Origin: Lichenicola sp964242425
Lineage (GTDB): Bacteria > Pseudomonadota > Alphaproteobacteria > Acetobacterales > Acetobacteraceae
Reading direction: 5' to 3'
NCBI GenBank assembly: GCA_964242425.1
Contig: CAXTCK010000057.1
Location: forward strand, 1-17,034
DNA length: 17,034 bases
Shown: piece after piece, positions 15,007-17,034 of the stretch
Numbering within the stretch: the first letter of the stretch is position 1
How the letters are laid out: the number at the start of each line of letters is the position of its first letter
The notes under the pieces: generated by a model
Seen by the model: only the letters and a program-made list of their open reading frames with translations
Database searches by the model: none
Told to the model about the DNA's origin: nothing
Position numbers and translations under genes: made by a program

Positions 15007-15346
15007 TGAACCGCGCCGAGTATCCCCGAGACCGATTGGTTTGAGTCTCTACGCGGCGATGCGCATGGCCTCAAGGGCGGCGTAGTAGGCGGCTTCGGCT
15101 TCGGCGGGTGGGATGCTGCCGATTGGCTCAGGGAGGCGACGGGTGTTGAACCAATCCACCCAGTGCAGGGTGGCGAGCTCGACAGCCTCGACACTGCGCC
15201 AGGACTGGCGATGGATCACCTCGGCCTTGAACAAGCCGTTGATGGTTTCGGCAAGCGCGTTGTCATAGCTGTCGCCGACGCTGCCAACGGAGGGCTCGAC
15301 GCCCGCTTCAGCCAGGCGTTCGGTGTAGCGGATGCTGACATATTGC
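15007..15346 (-). pseudogene. IS3-family OrfB C-terminal remnant with element end
   Basis: The minus strand encodes the last 99 residues of an IS3-family transposase, GQYVSIRYTERLAEAG through GDSYDNALAETINGLFKAE (the Glu of the DDE triad) and WVDWFNTRRL to a TAG stop at 15051-15049. Beyond the stop, TGAACCGCGCCGAG at 15007-15020 looks like the outer terminal repeat of IS3 members, whose ends often begin TGAACC. It lies exactly where IS66 similarity ends. The N-terminal two thirds and OrfA are missing: the frame breaks at about 15346, where IS30 sequence begins. Confidence 0.85.
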
Positions 15347-15352
15347 CCGGGT

Positions 15353-16294
15353 TCAACCGGTCATCGCAACACCAGCCTGACCTGACTTCAGCACGGCGTC
15401 GAGGGCCTCGGCGGGCGTTCTCCAGCCAAGCTTTTTGCGTGGCCTGCCGTTGAGCGCGGCCGCCACCGCCGCCAAGTCATCTGGGCTGTGAGCGCCCAAG
15501 TGCGTGCCCTTCGGAAAATACTGCCGCAGCAGCCCGTTGGTGTTCTCGTTGGTGCCCCGCTGCCACGGGCTGTGCGGATCGCAGAAGTAGACCGCCAGGC
15601 CCGTGTCGATCCGCAGCCGGACGCGCTGCGCCATCTCCGGTCCCTGATCCCAGGTCAGCGATCGGCGCAGCTGCTTTGGCAGGGTCGTGATCTCGCGCGC
15701 GATCGCGTCACGCACCGCCTCGGCGCCGTGCCCGGCCAGCGCAGGGCCGTTCTTCTCGCGCGGTCCCTCACCATGGCCTGGCATCGCCGGCAGGTGCAGC
15801 AGCATCGTGAACCGCGACATGCGCTCCACCAGGGTGCCGATGGCCGAATGGTCGAGACCTAGGATGAGGTCTCCTTCCCAGTGGCCCGGGACCGACCGAT
15901 CTTCCACTTCTGCCGGGCGCTCGCTGATCAGGACCTCGGGCGTGATGAAGCTCTTGCCTTGCCCTCGTGTGCGCGCCTGCGGCACACGCAACGCCCGGCC
16001 CGTGCGCAGGCACGCCGTCAGCTCGCGCTTCAGCGCACCACGCCCCTGAACGTAGAGTGCTTGGTAGATGGCCTCGTGGCTAATGCGCATCGTGCTGTCG
16101 CCCGGGAAGTCCAACCGCAGACGTTCGGCAATCTGCTGCGGGCTCCATGCCATAGCCCATCGCCGGCTCTGCCGTCGCCCGTGCCGCCGGCCTCTCCACG
16201 GCACTACTGTCGGGCCGGGCACCGCGGCCCCGCCCGGAGCGGCCACAGCGCCGGCGAGCCGTTCCTGCACGTAAGCCCACAACACCCGATTGTT
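15353..16294 (-). pseudogene. IS30-family transposase, N-terminally truncated
   Basis: About 313 residues of an IS30-type DDE transposase are readable without frameshift. They include WSPQQIAERLRLDFP and ISHEAIYQALYVQGRGALKRE, then the catalytic HWEGDLILG (Asp), SLTWDQGPEM (Asp) and SPWQRGTNENTNGLLRQYF (Glu), and the C-terminal RPRKKLGWRTPAEALD. The stop is TGA at 15355-15353. All three catalytic residues are kept, but the N-terminal DNA-binding domain of about 70-90 residues is gone, because an IS6 end begins at 16295. A GTG at 16285 gives an open frame, but it is not the natural start. Intact DDE with a missing DNA-binding domain implies a recent truncation. Confidence 0.88.
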
Positions 16295-16315
16295 GGTTCT
16301 GTCAGTTCTCGCGCC
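16295..16315 (+). repeat. IS6 terminal inverted repeat, copy 3 left end
   Basis: GGTTCTGTCAG, then TT, then CTCGCGCC matches the copy 2 end at 14213-14233. It marks the start of a plus-oriented IS6 element and the exact breakpoint of the IS30 transposase. The 72 nt between it and the transposase start show no other feature. Confidence 0.8.
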
Positions 16316-16387
16316 ACTGGCTGACCTGGCGGCGGTCAGGTAGCTGGCATAGCGTCGCCGGTAGGTGGAACAGGGCAGGCTTCCGGG

Positions 16388-17034
16388 ATGAACTGCGTGT
16401 GCTGTGGCTCTGCGGCCGTGACGGATCGACGGGAAGTGACGGCGCGGGGCTACCGGCGGTTCCGCTGCCGCGACTGCGGCCGGCAGTTCAACGAGCGCAG
16501 CGGTGGCGTGCTGAACCGGACCTGCCTGCCCAGCGACATCATCGCCTTCGTGGTGTTCTGCCGACTGCGGTATCGGCTGACCCTACGCGACCTGAGCGAG
16601 ATGATGGCTCTTCGCGGGATCGAGGTCAGCCACGAAGCCGTTCGGGACTGGGAGACGAAGCTGCTGCCGGTCATGGGCGATGAGCTCCGCAAGCGCCGGT
16701 TCGGAACGCGTCGTGGAGCTGGAGCGAGCTGGTATGTCGACGAGACCTACCTGAAGGTTCGCGGGCGCTGGACCTACCTCTACCGGGCGATAGACCGCGA
16801 CGGGAACCTGATCGACGCCATGCTGAGCCAGTACCGCGACATGAAGGCGGCCAAGGCGTTCTTCCGCTCGGCCCGGGCGACCATGGGCTTCCGGCCGGAC
16901 CGGGTGACGACGGACGGCCATGGCTCCTACCCGAGGGCGATCCGCAGCGTGCTGGGCAAGAAGGTCCGGCATCGAACCAGCGCCTACCTGAACAATCGCC
17001 TTGAACAGGATCATCGCGGCATCAAGGGCAGGAT
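16388..17034 (+). CDS. IS6-family transposase, partial (runs off window)
   Basis: From ATG 16388 the frame stays open for 215 codons to the window edge. The N-terminus has a zinc ribbon (C3-x2-C6 and C27-x2-C30), then a helix-turn-helix around RLTLRDLSEMMALRGIEVSH (63-82). The DDE core follows: Asp118 in WYVDETYLKV, Asp176 in TTDGHGSY, and Glu206 in NNRLEQDHRGIK. No stop or frameshift occurs, so this copy could be intact and active. The missing C-terminus is probably like the tail preserved in copy 2. Together with the end at 16295 it defines the left part of an element that would be expected to total about 0.8-0.9 kb. The 3' end is incomplete only because the window stops. Confidence 0.9.
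   Translation, partial: MNCVCCGSAAVTDRREVTARGYRRFRCRDCGRQFNERSGGVLNRTCLPSDIIAFVVFCRLRYRLTLRDLSEMMALRGIEVSHEAVRDWETKLLPVMGDELRKRRFGTRRGAGASWYVDETYLKVRGRWTYLYRAIDRDGNLIDAMLSQYRDMKAAKAFFRSARATMGFRPDRVTTDGHGSYPRAIRSVLGKKVRHRTSAYLNNRLEQDHRGIKGR

Noticed and set aside
1..17034. CRISPR arrays, tRNA or rRNA genes, riboswitches
   Set aside because: No regularly spaced short repeats, cloverleaf-like segments or rRNA-like stretches were seen on either strand.

Overview
The window looks like high-GC bacterial DNA, most likely from an alphaproteobacterium. The reasons are dense G/C-ending codons, GTG and TTG starts, 1-8 nt gene overlaps, a fused DctQM TRAP transporter, and IS6/IS30/IS3/IS66-type remnants of kinds often seen in Rhodospirillales and Rhizobiales. 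The taxon is inferred from style, not from a marker gene.

Layout. (1) 1-94: a short non-coding edge with a 34-bp-spaced direct repeat that may be the end of an insertion sequence. (2) 95-898, minus: an IclR-family regulator. (3) 899-1108: a divergent intergenic region with an 11-bp perfect inverted repeat and a separate 12-bp perfect palindrome, placed to control the plus-strand genes. (4) 1109-13830, plus: an eleven-gene catabolic run, mostly overlapping or closely spaced. In order: an unrecognised protein with two tandem copies of one domain; a classical SDR; alpha and beta subunits of a 2-oxoacid/acetoin-type dehydrogenase E1; a second ThDP enzyme of the acetolactate synthase fold; a YdfG-like SDR; a TRAP binding protein; a fused DctQM permease; acylating acetaldehyde dehydrogenase; 4-hydroxy-2-oxovalerate aldolase; and a Sad/YneI-type semialdehyde dehydrogenase. 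(5) 13903-17034: a graveyard of broken mobile elements with a stray amidohydrolase fragment. It holds three IS6-family pieces, an IS66 orfA piece, an IS3 orfB tail and an N-truncated IS30 transposase. The last IS6 copy runs off the window.

How it may work together (inference). The TRAP system imports a carboxylate. SDRs interconvert hydroxyl and carbonyl groups, and one or both ThDP enzymes cleave next to a carbonyl. The aldolase splits a 4-hydroxy-2-oxoacid to pyruvate plus an aldehyde. The acylating dehydrogenase turns that aldehyde into an acyl-CoA, and the ALDH removes a semialdehyde. No ring-cleavage enzyme, no 2-hydroxypentadienoate hydratase and no E2/E3 subunits are present, so the substrate is not a standard meta-cleavage one and cannot be named from this window. 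The points most worth pursuing are the duplicated-domain protein that opens the operon, the E1 pair without E2/E3 beside a second ThDP enzyme, and the operator architecture upstream.
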